Shown: one piece after another, positions 53,415 to 63,502 of the stretch
Position numbering within the stretch: position 1 is the stretch's first letter
Layout: each line of letters begins with the position of its first letter
Assembly (NCBI RefSeq): GCF_004364315.1
Contig: NZ_SOBR01000003.1
Location: 434,001 to 498,000 of the forward strand
Direction of reading: 5' to 3'
Length of the DNA: 64,000 nucleotides
Origin: Chromohalobacter marismortui
GTDB lineage: Bacteria; Pseudomonadota; Gammaproteobacteria; Pseudomonadales; Halomonadaceae
The notes under the pieces: model-generated
The model's database searches: none
What the model was told of the DNA's origin: nothing
Seen by the model: the letters and a program-made list of their open reading frames with translations, nothing else
Translations under genes and position numbers: made by a program

Positions 53415-54230
53415 ATGAAATTTTCCCTGGCCGACTTGCGTAACGCACTCAGCGGCACGGCGAGTGCCGGCTATATCGCCAAGGGTATAATCTATATCAC
53501 CATCGGTTGGCTTTCGTTGCTCACGACGCTGGGCCTCGGTGGCCAATATGCCGGCACGGAAGAGGTCATTCGCACCATCGCGCTATGGCCGTTCGGCACC
53601 CTGCTGATCATCCTGCTGGGCGTCGGTCTGGTGGCCTACGTTCTCTGGCGACTCGCCCAAGCCTGGTGGGACCTGGAACACAAGGGCAATCACTGGACAG
53701 GTCGCCTCCAACGCCTGGGCTTTGCGATCAGCGGCATCTTGTATACCGCGCTAGCCTGGCAGTGCGTCACCCTGATCACACACTCCCTGGCCGGTGGGGG
53801 CAGTAGTGCCTCACCGCATTCCCTCGCGTTACTCGACTATCCGGGCGGCTTGGTCGTGCTGTTCGGGATCGGGAGCATCTTCATTGGCGTAGGGTTACAT
53901 CAGCTTCAACGTGCCTGGAACCGCCAATACCGGCGCAACTGGCACATGCAAGCAATGCCCAATGGGCCACTGCCCATCCTGGAAGGCATCGCACGTCTGG
54001 GGCTCGCGGCACGCGGCCTCGTGTTCGGGATCATCGGCACTTCCCTGTGCGTGGCCGCCATCGACGTCGAGCCCGAAAAGATTCGTCGCCTGGGCGGAGC
54101 TCTCAACACGCTCGCCGAGCAACCCTATGGTCGCTGGTTGCTCGGCGGTGTCTCGTTGGGCCTCATGGCCTACGGACTCTATTGCTTCATCAATGCCGGT
54201 TACCGACGCACACGGACACCGCGCCTGTAA
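53415..54230 (+). CDS. DUF1206 membrane protein
   Basis: 271 aa from ATG 53415 (preceded by ACAAGG). It has three similar units each with two helices, marked by repeated Y/A-R-x-G-Y/L-xx-KGxxY-like starts: ASAGYIAKGIIYITIG, LQRLGFAISGILYTALA, IARLGLAARGLVFGIIG. Function unknown. Stands alone, divergent from the symporter pair and convergent with the urease operon. Confidence 0.9.
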   Translation: MKFSLADLRNALSGTASAGYIAKGIIYITIGWLSLLTTLGLGGQYAGTEEVIRTIALWPFGTLLIILLGVGLVAYVLWRLAQAWWDLEHKGNHWTGRLQRLGFAISGILYTALAWQCVTLITHSLAGGGSSASPHSLALLDYPGGLVVLFGIGSIFIGVGLHQLQRAWNRQYRRNWHMQAMPNGPLPILEGIARLGLAARGLVFGIIGTSLCVAAIDVEPEKIRRLGGALNTLAEQPYGRWLLGGVSLGLMAYGLYCFINAGYRRTRTPRL

Positions 54231-54241
54231 CCGACGTCGAC

Positions 54242-54847
54242 TCAGCCCATCATCAAGGCGCCGCCGACCGCCGCGATGGCGGCGCCGATGCCACGCAGCC
54301 AACGGTTGTCGCGGCGCGCCAGCCACTCACCCAGCACACGCCCGCCCAGGGTGATGGCCACGCTGGTCGCCACGAAGCCCAGCGCGTAAAGCAGCGCAGA
54401 TGCCCCCGGTGCCAGCTCGCTGCCATGGGCATGGCCATGCAGCAGGATGAACGCAAATACCAACATGGCTCCCAGGACACGTGGCAAGCGTACCAGCGAG
54501 GCCAGCAGCACCCCGGCCAGCAACACGCTCGAGGCGATGCCGAATTCGACGCCCATGAGCGGCACACCGGCCCAGGCGAGGCCGGCACCGGCCACCATCC
54601 CCAGGGCAATCAGCAGCGGCATCGCGCGACGCAGCCCCGCTGCCTGGCGAAAGCTCCACAGCCCGATGGCGGCCATCGCCAGCAAGTGATCGAGCCCGGT
54701 CAGCGGGTGCATCAGGCCGGCCACGAAACTGCCCGCATGCGAGTGCGGCACGTGCCCGGGATGCGCCACTGCCGCACCGGTATACAACACTGCCAACGGC
54801 AACATGGCCCAGACGCAGCGACGCGCGTGAAGACGAGACATGAACAT
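54242..54847 (-). CDS. ureJ: HupE/UreJ family nickel transporter
   Basis: 201 aa from ATG 54847 (GGGAGAGG upstream; ATG 54841 possible). A signal-like N-terminus ends in VAHPGHVPHSHAGS, then HPLTGLDHLLAMAAIGLWS, the family nickel-binding motif, and six hydrophobic helices with HGHAHGSEL. Supplies nickel for urease. Last gene of the urea operon, 37 bp after ureG. Confidence 0.92.
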   Translation of the reverse strand: MFMSRLHARRCVWAMLPLAVLYTGAAVAHPGHVPHSHAGSFVAGLMHPLTGLDHLLAMAAIGLWSFRQAAGLRRAMPLLIALGMVAGAGLAWAGVPLMGVEFGIASSVLLAGVLLASLVRLPRVLGAMLVFAFILLHGHAHGSELAPGASALLYALGFVATSVAITLGGRVLGEWLARRDNRWLRGIGAAIAAVGGALMMG

Positions 54848-54884
54848 GGAACCTCTCCCTTGTGACGAATGATAAGAAGCGCTA

Positions 54885-55559
54885 TCAGGCACCGGCCGGG
54901 GCCTCGCCGAGCGTAGCGGTAGCGGCTCCGGCACGCTGCGACGCCGGCCGGCGCTCCGGCAGCATGCCCCGTTCGAGGATGAAGGCGACGATCTCCTCGA
55001 CCCCCACCCCGTCGTGCAGGTTGGTGAACACGAACGGCCGCTCGCCGCGCATCTTGCGTGCGTCACGGTCCATGACCTCCAGCGAGGCATGCACCTGCTC
55101 GGCGATATCGATCTTGTTGATGATCAAAAGATCGGACTTGGTGATCCCCGGCCCGCCCTTGCGCGGAATCTTGTCGCCGGCAGAAACGTCGATCACGTAG
55201 AGCGTCAGATCGGAAAGCTCGGGGCTGAACGTCGCCGACAGGTTGTCGCCGCCGGACTCGACCATCACCAGCTCGAGCGCGGGGTGGCGCGACTGTAGCT
55301 CGTCGATGGCCGCCAGGTTCATCGAGGCGTCCTCGCGAATCGCCGTATGCGGACACCCCCCGGTTTCCACCCCCAGGATACGGTCGGCAGCCAGGGCGTC
55401 GTGCTTGAGCAGGAAGTCGGCATCCTCGCGGGTATAGATGTCATTGGTGACCACGGCGATATCGTAATGATCGCGCAGGGCCAGACAGAGTTGCTTGAGC
55501 AGCGCCGTCTTGCCGGACCCCACCGGGCCGCCGACGCCGACACGCAGATAATGTGTCAT
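54885..55559 (-). CDS. ureG: Urease accessory GTPase
   Basis: 224 aa. P-loop [14 protein letters not shown] at the N-terminus, the nickel-binding CPH motif in [26 protein letters not shown], and NKIDIAE. Delivers nickel to apo-urease with UreD, UreE and UreF. A C-terminal tail of about 20 residues (Ala/Thr-rich) exceeds the usual length (about 205). Confidence 0.97.
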   Translation of the reverse strand: MTHYLRVGVGGPVGSGKTALLKQLCLALRDHYDIAVVTNDIYTREDADFLLKHDALAADRILGVETGGCPHTAIREDASMNLAAIDELQSRHPALELVMVESGGDNLSATFSPELSDLTLYVIDVSAGDKIPRKGGPGITKSDLLIINKIDIAEQVHASLEVMDRDARKMRGERPFVFTNLHDGVGVEEIVAFILERGMLPERRPASQRAGAATATLGEAPAGA

Positions 55560-55601
55560 GGTCTCACTCCTTATGTGAATTCGAATGCACCGGTCTTGTT
55601 T

Positions 55602-55649
55602 CTTCCAGGCGCGAAGCGCCGCTCTTCCAGCTTCAAGTCGCGAAGCGAC
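55602..55649. repeat. Intergenic hairpin element, copy 2
   Basis: CTTCCAGGCGC-gaa-GCGCCGC followed by a second hairpin GTCGC-gaa-GCGAC (55637-55649), between ureG and ureF. Same first unit as copies 1 and 3, here breaking an otherwise tight operon by about 100 bp. Confidence 0.75.
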
Positions 55650-55658
55650 GTCTTTCGT

Positions 55659-56351
55659 CTAGCTCCTGAACAAGCGTGAGTACTGCGTTTCGTGCAAGGC
55701 GCTGGCCAGCGCCAGCCCCGGCAACGCCGGTCCCAGCTCATCGTCTTCCAGCGCCAGGGCCTCGCTGACTGCCGTGACAAGGGCCGGACGCAGGCGCTCG
55801 ACGAGACGCTGGGCACTCGTCTGCCCCAGGGGCAAGGCCTTGCAGGCCACCGTCAACTGGTTCTCCAGCCACGCCCAGGCGAAGCCCAGCATGGCATCTT
55901 GCCGGCTCACCCCGCGTACCCGAGCAGCCAGCGCGAAGACCACCACGTAGCCCGGCGTCTCGGGCAAAGCCGGCGTCTCGGGCACCTGATCGAGGCTTCT
56001 CAGCAAGCGCACCAGCGTGCCGCCCAGGCGTTGCTCTTCCTCGAGCAGCTCGCGGGTCTCACGATTGGCCTGCAGCCAGTCATTCCAGTGCGCCAGGGCA
56101 TCGGCGTCGCCCTCCGCCCAGGCGCGATGGGCGCGCGCCAGCACCGGCAATTCGCAGCGGGTCAGGCCATCGTCGAGCACGCCGGCAAGCCACTCGCCGA
56201 GGCTCGCCTCATCCTCGACCCAGCCCAGCTCCAGCGCGCTCTCGAGCCCCTGCGACCAGGCGAAGGCCCCGATCGGCAGCGCCGGACTGACCAGTTGCAT
56301 GAGCCCGGCCAGGGCCAGCGGATCGTGCTGCGACACCGGCTCAGTGGACAT
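55659..56351 (-). CDS. ureF: Urease accessory protein UreF
   Basis: 230 aa from ATG 56351. LMQLVSPALPIGAFAWSQGLES near the start and the C-terminal GPALPGLALASALHETQYSRLFRS are diagnostic. Helical protein that gates UreG activity in the activation complex. Overlaps ureE by 11 bp. Confidence 0.96.
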   Translation of the reverse strand: MSTEPVSQHDPLALAGLMQLVSPALPIGAFAWSQGLESALELGWVEDEASLGEWLAGVLDDGLTRCELPVLARAHRAWAEGDADALAHWNDWLQANRETRELLEEEQRLGGTLVRLLRSLDQVPETPALPETPGYVVVFALAARVRGVSRQDAMLGFAWAWLENQLTVACKALPLGQTSAQRLVERLRPALVTAVSEALALEDDELGPALPGLALASALHETQYSRLFRS

Positions 56352-56841
56352 GTGCCGACGCCTGATGGTGGTGATGATCGTGACCATGACCGTGGCCTTC
56401 CGCCTGGCCATAGGCGCCCGGCTCGGGATCGAACGGCGCCGCGTGATGCTCGAGCGTCGCGCCCAGCCGCTCGGACAGTTCCTCGAGCACGTGATCCGGC
56501 GGAAAGCGCACCCAGCCGCGTTGGGCATCGCCCGCGATGGCCAGTTGCACGTGACGATTGCCCAGGTGATAGCACAGCCGCGCCAGCGCCAGTGCGCCTT
56601 CGATGCGTGCCGTGACCACCGGCTCGTCGGCCGCCTTGACGCGTACCACCTCGCCGCTCTCGGCACGCAGCCCGTCACCGTCGCGCAGCACGGGGCCGCG
56701 ATCGAGGAACAGGCCCAGCTCGCAGCCGGCATCGCTGACCGCCTTGAGCCGCCCGCGCATGCGCGCCTCGAACGGCAACGTCAGGGTGTCGCTCGCCACG
56801 CTCTCATCTATCGGCCCCAGGCGTTCGATCAATCTCAGCAT
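56341..56841 (-). CDS. ureE: Urease accessory nickel chaperone UreE
   Basis: 166 aa from ATG 56841. An N-terminal peptide-binding domain (RMRGRLKAVSDAGCELGLFLDRG), a metal-binding domain with CYHLGNRHVQLAI and a His-rich tail GHGHGHDHHHHQASAHVH that stores nickel. Between the acetyltransferase gene and ureF. Confidence 0.96.
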   Translation of the reverse strand: MLRLIERLGPIDESVASDTLTLPFEARMRGRLKAVSDAGCELGLFLDRGPVLRDGDGLRAESGEVVRVKAADEPVVTARIEGALALARLCYHLGNRHVQLAIAGDAQRGWVRFPPDHVLEELSERLGATLEHHAAPFDPEPGAYGQAEGHGHGHDHHHHQASAHVH

Positions 56842-56851
56842 AACGACTCCT

Positions 56852-57352
56852 TCAGTGTTCATTGAGGGGCGCGAGACGCCGCCCCAGGATGGCAAGCGAG
56901 GTCGGCTGACCGTCGAGATCCGCAACCTCCGGCAGCAGTCCCCAGCGCTCGAACCCGCAACGCTGAAACAAGGCCAGGCTCGGAGCATTGTGAGCAAAGA
57001 TGAACCCCAACAGCGTCTGGCGCCCGAGCGTCGTGGCCGAGTCGATCAATCGCTCGAGAAGCTGCTTGCCAACCCCTCGCCCCTGATGCTCCTTCGCGAC
57101 ATAAAGGCTTGCCTCATTGGTCGCAGCATAAGCAGCGCGGCCATAGAAAGGCTGCAGGCTCGCCCACCCGACGACCTTTGCGTCCATCTCGAGGACCCAT
57201 AGCGGGTGAGCGTCATCATGCGCATCGAACCATGCCTGACGCGCCTCGACCGTGACCGGCACCAGATCGGCCGTCGCCAGCCGCCCGGGTATGGACTGGT
57301 TGTAGATTTCCACGATGCGTGCCAGGTCGCGGGATTGCGCATGCCGAAACAT
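56852..57352 (-). CDS. GNAT acetyltransferase inside the urease operon
   Basis: 166 aa. A phosphinothricin-acetyltransferase-like GNAT: RHAQSRDLARIVEIYNQSI, acetyl-CoA loop AKEHQGRGVGKQLLERLI, and FIFAHNAPSLALFQRCGFE. It lies 12 bp after ureC and 10 bp before ureE on the same strand, so it is almost certainly cotranscribed. No known role in urease maturation; substrate unknown. Confidence 0.92.
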   Translation of the reverse strand: MFRHAQSRDLARIVEIYNQSIPGRLATADLVPVTVEARQAWFDAHDDAHPLWVLEMDAKVVGWASLQPFYGRAAYAATNEASLYVAKEHQGRGVGKQLLERLIDSATTLGRQTLLGFIFAHNAPSLALFQRCGFERWGLLPEVADLDGQPTSLAILGRRLAPLNEH

Positions 57353-57364
57353 AAGGGAGCTCTC

Positions 57365-59073
<1,709 letters not shown>

Positions 59074-59077
<4 letters not shown>

Positions 59078-59400
59078 GACGTCGCTCCTTTCTCATCCAA
59101 GGCGCCCATGACCGCCTGACGGAATCCGTAGACATGCCGCCGGCCGACGAAGGGAATCAGGGTCACCTCGCGGCGCTGGCCGGGCTCGAAGCGAATCGCC
59201 GTGCCCGCCGCCACATCGAGGCGATAACCGCGCGTCTTGTCGCGGTCGAAGATCAAGGCCGGATTGGCCTCGGCAAAATGGTAGTGCGAGCCGATCTGGA
59301 TGGGCCGGTCGCCGGTATTGGCGACTTCGACACTGATCCGCTCGCGCCCCGCGCAGAGCTCGATCTCGCCGTCCTGCAACTGGTATTCACCGGGAATCAT
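59074..59400 (-). CDS. ureB: Urease beta subunit
   Basis: 108 aa from ATG 59400 ([15 protein letters not shown], the family start; the open frame to 59418 is not coding). [16 protein letters not shown] and [14 protein letters not shown] are conserved. Structural subunit of urease. Confidence 0.97.
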
Positions 59401-59410
59401 CGAGAACTCC

Positions 59411-59713
59411 TTACACAATCGGTGAGTGAACGGTCACGAGTTTTGTCCCATCAGGAAAGGTCGCCTCCACCTGCACCTCATCGACCATCTCGGCCACGCC
59501 TTCCATGACATCGTCGCGGGTCAGGATCTCGCGTCCGGCACTCATCAGTTCGGCAACGCTCTTGCCGTCGCGCGCACCTTCCAGGATCTCGAAGCTGATC
59601 AAGGCCACCGCCTCGGGATAGTTGAGCTTGAGGCCACGGTCACGGCGGCGTTCGGCAAGTTGCGCGGCGGAAAACAGCAGCAGCTTGTCTTTATCTCTCG
59701 GCGTCAATTCCAT
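59411..59713 (-). CDS. ureA: Urease gamma subunit
   Basis: 100 aa from ATG 59713 ([23 protein letters not shown]). [24 protein letters not shown] is diagnostic. The frame stays open upstream through the 7-bp repeats, but that stretch is repeat-coded and not part of the protein. 228 bp separate it from ureD. Confidence 0.98.
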   Translation of the reverse strand: MELTPRDKDKLLLFSAAQLAERRRDRGLKLNYPEAVALISFEILEGARDGKSVAELMSAGREILTRDDVMEGVAEMVDEVQVEATFPDGTKLVTVHSPIV

Positions 59714-59746
59714 ATCGGCAACTCTCTCTGCATGAATTCGGCCTGC

Positions 59747-59816
59747 GGGCTTCGGGCTTCGGGCTTCGGGCTTCGGGCTTCGGGCTTCGGGCTTCGGGCT
59801 TCGGGCTTCGGGCTTC
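59747..59816. repeat. Tandem 7-bp repeat (GGGCTTC)x10 upstream of ureA
   Basis: Ten perfect units in the ureD-ureA gap, starting 34 bp before the ureA start codon. Unit length 7 and perfect identity make copy number prone to change by slippage. Related to the (GAAGCTC)4 block after purH. Confidence 0.95.
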
Positions 59817-59890
59817 GGCAGCATGGCGTTCGATGCCCTTCACTCACACTCATAGCGGGTTTTCGCTTTTGACCTTTCTTCCAACTTCTC

Positions 59891-59936
59891 TCTTCAGGCG
59901 CGCCAGCGCCGCACTTTCAGCTTCGGGCGTAGCCCG
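59891..59936. repeat. Intergenic hairpin element, copy 3
   Basis: CTTCAGGCGC-gcca-GCGCCGC followed by CGGGC-gta-GCCCG (59924-59936), just after the ureD stop. Same two-hairpin plan as copy 2, with different second-stem sequence but conserved pairing. Confidence 0.75.
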
Positions 59937-59941
59937 AGCCC

Positions 59942-60883
59942 TCAGGTCATCCAGATCCTCGGCACACATGCCTCCCGCCCGCAGAGCAAGGGCCGCAGCA
60001 CCTCCCAGGCCTGCTGACAAATCTCCCAGGCGGCATTGCGCTCATCGCCCAGATAGCGCAGCAGGAGCACGTCGCGGCGCTGGGTGACCGCCCAGTGCCG
60101 CGATGCCGGCAAGCCCTCCCTCAAGGCTTCCACCGCCGCCGCCGCGTCGTCGAGTCCCACCGCCCAGAGCGTCGCCTGCACCGTACTGCCGCCCTGCCCC
60201 CAATGGCCGTGGAACCTTGGGTGCATGGGATCCAGCGGCTGACGTTCACGCCATAGCGGACGTCCGTCGCGCGTCAACGCGAAACGCTGCTCGACCCGTC
60301 CGCTGGCAAACGGCAAGCGGCTGGCGGGACGCCCCAGCGCCAGGACTTCCCAGCCCACGCAGCCGCCATCGCCCTGCACATCCAGGGTCGTGCTCTGCAT
60401 GCCACGCGCGCCGTCGAAACACAGGGTTTCCTGCGGCAGCCATTCGAGCAGCGCGCCGGGCCGCACGGTCAGATGCGTGTGCTGCCCCCAGCACACGCCA
60501 TGGCGGTCGGCGCGATACAGCTTGGTCGCCGCCGGCGTGGTCAGCAGGGCATGGGCGCCGCGCTCGGCCTCGATGTCGATGCGCAGCTCGTCGCCGCTGA
60601 CCAGTCCGCCCGGCGGGTGCAACAGATACACATGGCAAGGCTCCGCGTAGCGAGCATCGGGAACATGGCCCGTTTCGGGATAGAACGGCCGTTGCACGCG
60701 CAGAGGACCGTGGTGGCGCGCACGCGTCATCCGCGTGCGCCCCTCGCGGTCGCGAAAGCCCAGCGACAGGGAAGCCGCCCAGTGGCGCCGGGTGTCGAAG
60801 CGGTGCCCCGATGCACCGGACGACGTCTGCCCTGCCCCTTCACCGGGCGACGCCGTCTGGCCGGGAAACGACAAGTCCGTCAT
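59942..60883 (-). CDS. ureD: Urease accessory protein UreD
   Basis: 313 aa. RVQRPFYPETG, VYLLHPPGGLVSGDEL and TTPAATKLYRADR are family signatures. Scaffold for the UreDFG activation complex. The N-terminal 30 residues are a loosely conserved extension. Start overlaps the urtE stop by 4 bp, tying urease to urea import. Confidence 0.95.
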   Translation of the reverse strand: MTDLSFPGQTASPGEGAGQTSSGASGHRFDTRRHWAASLSLGFRDREGRTRMTRARHHGPLRVQRPFYPETGHVPDARYAEPCHVYLLHPPGGLVSGDELRIDIEAERGAHALLTTPAATKLYRADRHGVCWGQHTHLTVRPGALLEWLPQETLCFDGARGMQSTTLDVQGDGGCVGWEVLALGRPASRLPFASGRVEQRFALTRDGRPLWRERQPLDPMHPRFHGHWGQGGSTVQATLWAVGLDDAAAAVEALREGLPASRHWAVTQRRDVLLLRYLGDERNAAWEICQQAWEVLRPLLCGREACVPRIWMT

Positions 60884-61590
60884 ACCGTCAGGTGCCGTTT
60901 GATCAGGTCATCGTCGAGTTCGCCGATCTCGCCGCCGGCCACCGTCTGCCCCCGGTCCATGATCGTGAAGCGATCGGCGTACTTGCGCGCGAACGGCAGC
61001 TTCTGTTCGACCAGCAACACGGTAAGTCCGTCCTCCCGGTTGAGGCGGCGTATCACCTCGCCGATCTGCGCGACGATATTGGGCTGGATGCCCTCGCCGG
61101 GTTCGTCGAGGATCAGCAGGCGCGGCTCGATCACCAGCGCCCGGCCGATGGCCAGTTGCTGCTGCTGGCCGCCGGACAGGTCGCCGCCACGCCGGTGGCG
61201 CATGTCCCGAAGCACCGGAAAGAGTTCGTAGATACGCTCGGGAATGCCCCGCTCCGCCGCGCCCTGCACACGCTTGCGCCGTGCCGGCAGACCGATGCGC
61301 AGATTCTCCTCCACGCTCAGCGTGGCGAAGATCTGCCGCCCCTGGGGGACATAGCCGATACCCAGGTCGGCGCGGCTCTCCGGGCGCCGCTCGAGCAGAT
61401 TCTCGTCGGCGAAACGCACCTGACCGGCGCGCACCGCCACTTCGCCCATGATGGCCTTGAGCAGCGTGGTCTTGCCCACGCCGTTGCGGCCCATGACACA
61501 GGTGCAGCGCCCCGCCGGTACCTGCAGCGAGAGATCACGCAGGATATGGCTTTCGCCGTAATACTGATTGAGCTTGTCGACGCTGAGCAT
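60880..61590 (-). CDS. urtE: Urea ABC transporter ATP-binding protein UrtE
   Basis: 236 aa, LivF-type ATPase. Walker A MGRNGVGKTTLL, signature LSGGQQQQLAIGRAL, Walker B LLILDEPGEGIQPNIV; the PGEGIQP variant is typical of UrtE. Overlaps urtD by 3 bp and ureD by 4 bp. Confidence 0.95.
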   Translation of the reverse strand: MLSVDKLNQYYGESHILRDLSLQVPAGRCTCVMGRNGVGKTTLLKAIMGEVAVRAGQVRFADENLLERRPESRADLGIGYVPQGRQIFATLSVEENLRIGLPARRKRVQGAAERGIPERIYELFPVLRDMRHRRGGDLSGGQQQQLAIGRALVIEPRLLILDEPGEGIQPNIVAQIGEVIRRLNREDGLTVLLVEQKLPFARKYADRFTIMDRGQTVAGGEIGELDDDLIKRHLTV

Positions 61591-62453
61591 CAGGTTTCCT
61601 CCCGCACGTCGGACGCTTCGTCGCCGCCCAGATAGACCTCGATCACCCGCGGGTCGTTGGCGACCTCGTCCATGCTGCCCTCGGCGAGCACGCTGCCCTG
61701 GTCCAGCACGGTGACGGTACGCGCGATCGAGCGCACGAAGCCCATGTCGTGCTCGACCACCACCACCGACTGCTGGCCGGCCAGGCGCGTCATCAACTCC
61801 GCCGTGCGATGCATTTCCGGCTCGGTCATGCCCGCCACGGGCTCATCGACCAGCAGCAGGCGCGGGCGCTGCATCAGCAACATGCCGATCTCCAGCCATT
61901 GCTTCTGACCATGCGAGAGCACACCGGCCAGCCGGTCGCGCTCGGCACTCAGGCCGATGGTCTCCATGATCTCGTCGATACGCTCGCGCCCCTCGTGGTC
62001 GAGCCGGGCCAGCAAGGTCTTCCACACGCGCCGGTCGCCGACCATCGCCAGCTCGAGGTTGGCGCTCACCGACAGCGCCTCGAACACGGTGGGTTTCTGG
62101 AACTTGCGGCCGATTCCCAGGTTGGCGATCTGCGGTTCATCCATCTGCAGCAGGTTATGGCGGCTGCCGAACCAGGCCTGCCCGCGATCGGGGCGCGTCT
62201 TGCCGGTGATGATGTCCATCATGGTGGTCTTGCCGGCCCCGTTGGGGCCGATGATGCAGCGCAGCTCGCCGTCATCGATGGTCAGGTTGAGATCGTCGAT
62301 GGCCTTGAAGCCGTCGAAGCTCACGCTGACATCCTCGAGGTAGAGAATCGGCCCGTGACGCACGTCGACGGGGGAATCCGCCGGGGCCATGAAGTCGAAG
62401 ACGCGATCGGGACGCGCGAACTCGCGCAGGCGTTCTACATTCGTCATGCTCAT
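61590..62453 (-). CDS. urtD: Urea ABC transporter ATP-binding protein UrtD
   Basis: 287 aa from ATG 62453 (ATGA overlap with urtC). LivG-type ATPase with Walker A GPNGAGKTTMMD, LGIGRKFQKPTVFE, signature LSHGQKQWLEIGML and Walker B LLLVDEPVAGMT. The LSHGQKQW form is typical of UrtD. Confidence 0.95.
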   Translation of the reverse strand: MSMTNVERLREFARPDRVFDFMAPADSPVDVRHGPILYLEDVSVSFDGFKAIDDLNLTIDDGELRCIIGPNGAGKTTMMDIITGKTRPDRGQAWFGSRHNLLQMDEPQIANLGIGRKFQKPTVFEALSVSANLELAMVGDRRVWKTLLARLDHEGRERIDEIMETIGLSAERDRLAGVLSHGQKQWLEIGMLLMQRPRLLLVDEPVAGMTEPEMHRTAELMTRLAGQQSVVVVEHDMGFVRSIARTVTVLDQGSVLAEGSMDEVANDPRVIEVYLGGDEASDVREET

Positions 62454-63502
62454 GCTGCCACCTCCCGACGCCGACGCAGGCGTGCGAGCACGCCCGCCAC
62501 CCCTTGGGGCAGGAACATGGTGACCACCACGAACAAGCCACCCAGGAGAAACAGCCAGGCATCCGGCATCACCCCGGTCAGCAGCGTCTTGAGATAATTG
62601 ACGACCAGCGCGCCGAGCAACGCCCCGTAAAGCGTGGCGCGGCCGCCCAAGGCGACCCAGACCACGACCTCGATGGAGAACAACGGCGCGAAGGTACTCG
62701 GATTGATGATGCCGACCTGTGGCACGTAGAGCGCCCCGGCAATGCCCGCGATCATCGCCGACAGCACGAACACCGCCAGCTTGACGTGCTCGACGCGATA
62801 GCCGATGAAGCGCACTCGCGCCTCGGCATCCCGGGTGGCCATGCACACCCGCCCGAGTCGCGAGCGGGTGACCGCCTTGCAGCCCCAGAACGCCAGCAGC
62901 ACGGCCACGCCCGAGGCCACGAACAACGCCACGCTCATGCTCTCGCTGGCCAGCGAAAAGCCCAGCAACTCATCGAACCGCGTCAGCCCGGTGCTGCCGC
63001 CCATGTCCATCTCGTTGCGGTTGAAGGCCAGCATCAGGGCAAAGGTCAGCGCCTGCGTGATGATCGAGAAGTACACGCCGGTGACCCGCGAGCGAAACGC
63101 CAGCCAGCCGAAGACCAGTGCCAGCAGCCCGGGCGCCAGGACCATGGCGAGTGCCGCCACGGGGAAGTGGGCCATGACGGTCTGCCAGGGCGCCAGCGGC
63201 GCTTGCTGGGCCGTCAGGTAGAGGCCCATGGCGTAGCCGCCCAGGGCGAAGAAGGCCCCGTGGCCCAGGCTCAGGATGCCCAGGTAGCCCCAGATCAGAT
63301 CCACCGCCAGCGCCAGCAGCATGTAGGTCAGGTACTTGCCCAGCAGCGTGACCACGGAGCCGTTCAGGTGCCAGGCATGCTCCGGCGGCAAGGCATGGAG
63401 CACGACCACCGCCAGCATGCCGACGATCAGCACGATGCTGGTGATCCAGGTCGAGCGTTCATCGAGCAGGGAATTGCGTTTGAACATCGTGGCGAGACTC
63501 AT
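62450..63502 (-). CDS. urtC: Urea ABC transporter permease UrtC
   Basis: 350 aa from ATG 63502 (ATGA overlap with urtB); the open frame further upstream is a shadow of urtB. LivM-type permease with about ten helices and YLGILSLGHGAFFALGGYAMG and GLTRFDELLGF segments. Forms the membrane channel with UrtB. Confidence 0.95.
   Translation of the reverse strand: MSLATMFKRNSLLDERSTWITSIVLIVGMLAVVVLHALPPEHAWHLNGSVVTLLGKYLTYMLLALAVDLIWGYLGILSLGHGAFFALGGYAMGLYLTAQQAPLAPWQTVMAHFPVAALAMVLAPGLLALVFGWLAFRSRVTGVYFSIITQALTFALMLAFNRNEMDMGGSTGLTRFDELLGFSLASESMSVALFVASGVAVLLAFWGCKAVTRSRLGRVCMATRDAEARVRFIGYRVEHVKLAVFVLSAMIAGIAGALYVPQVGIINPSTFAPLFSIEVVVWVALGGRATLYGALLGALVVNYLKTLLTGVMPDAWLFLLGGLFVVVTMFLPQGVAGVLARLRRRREVAA

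Noticed and set aside
59747-59816. CRISPR array
   Set aside because: Units are 7 bp, contiguous and without spacers; no cas genes in the window.
59714-59824. N-terminal extension of UreA through the 7-bp repeats
   Set aside because: It is repeat-coded (PEARSPK periodicity) and absent from the gamma-subunit family, which starts at MELTPRD.
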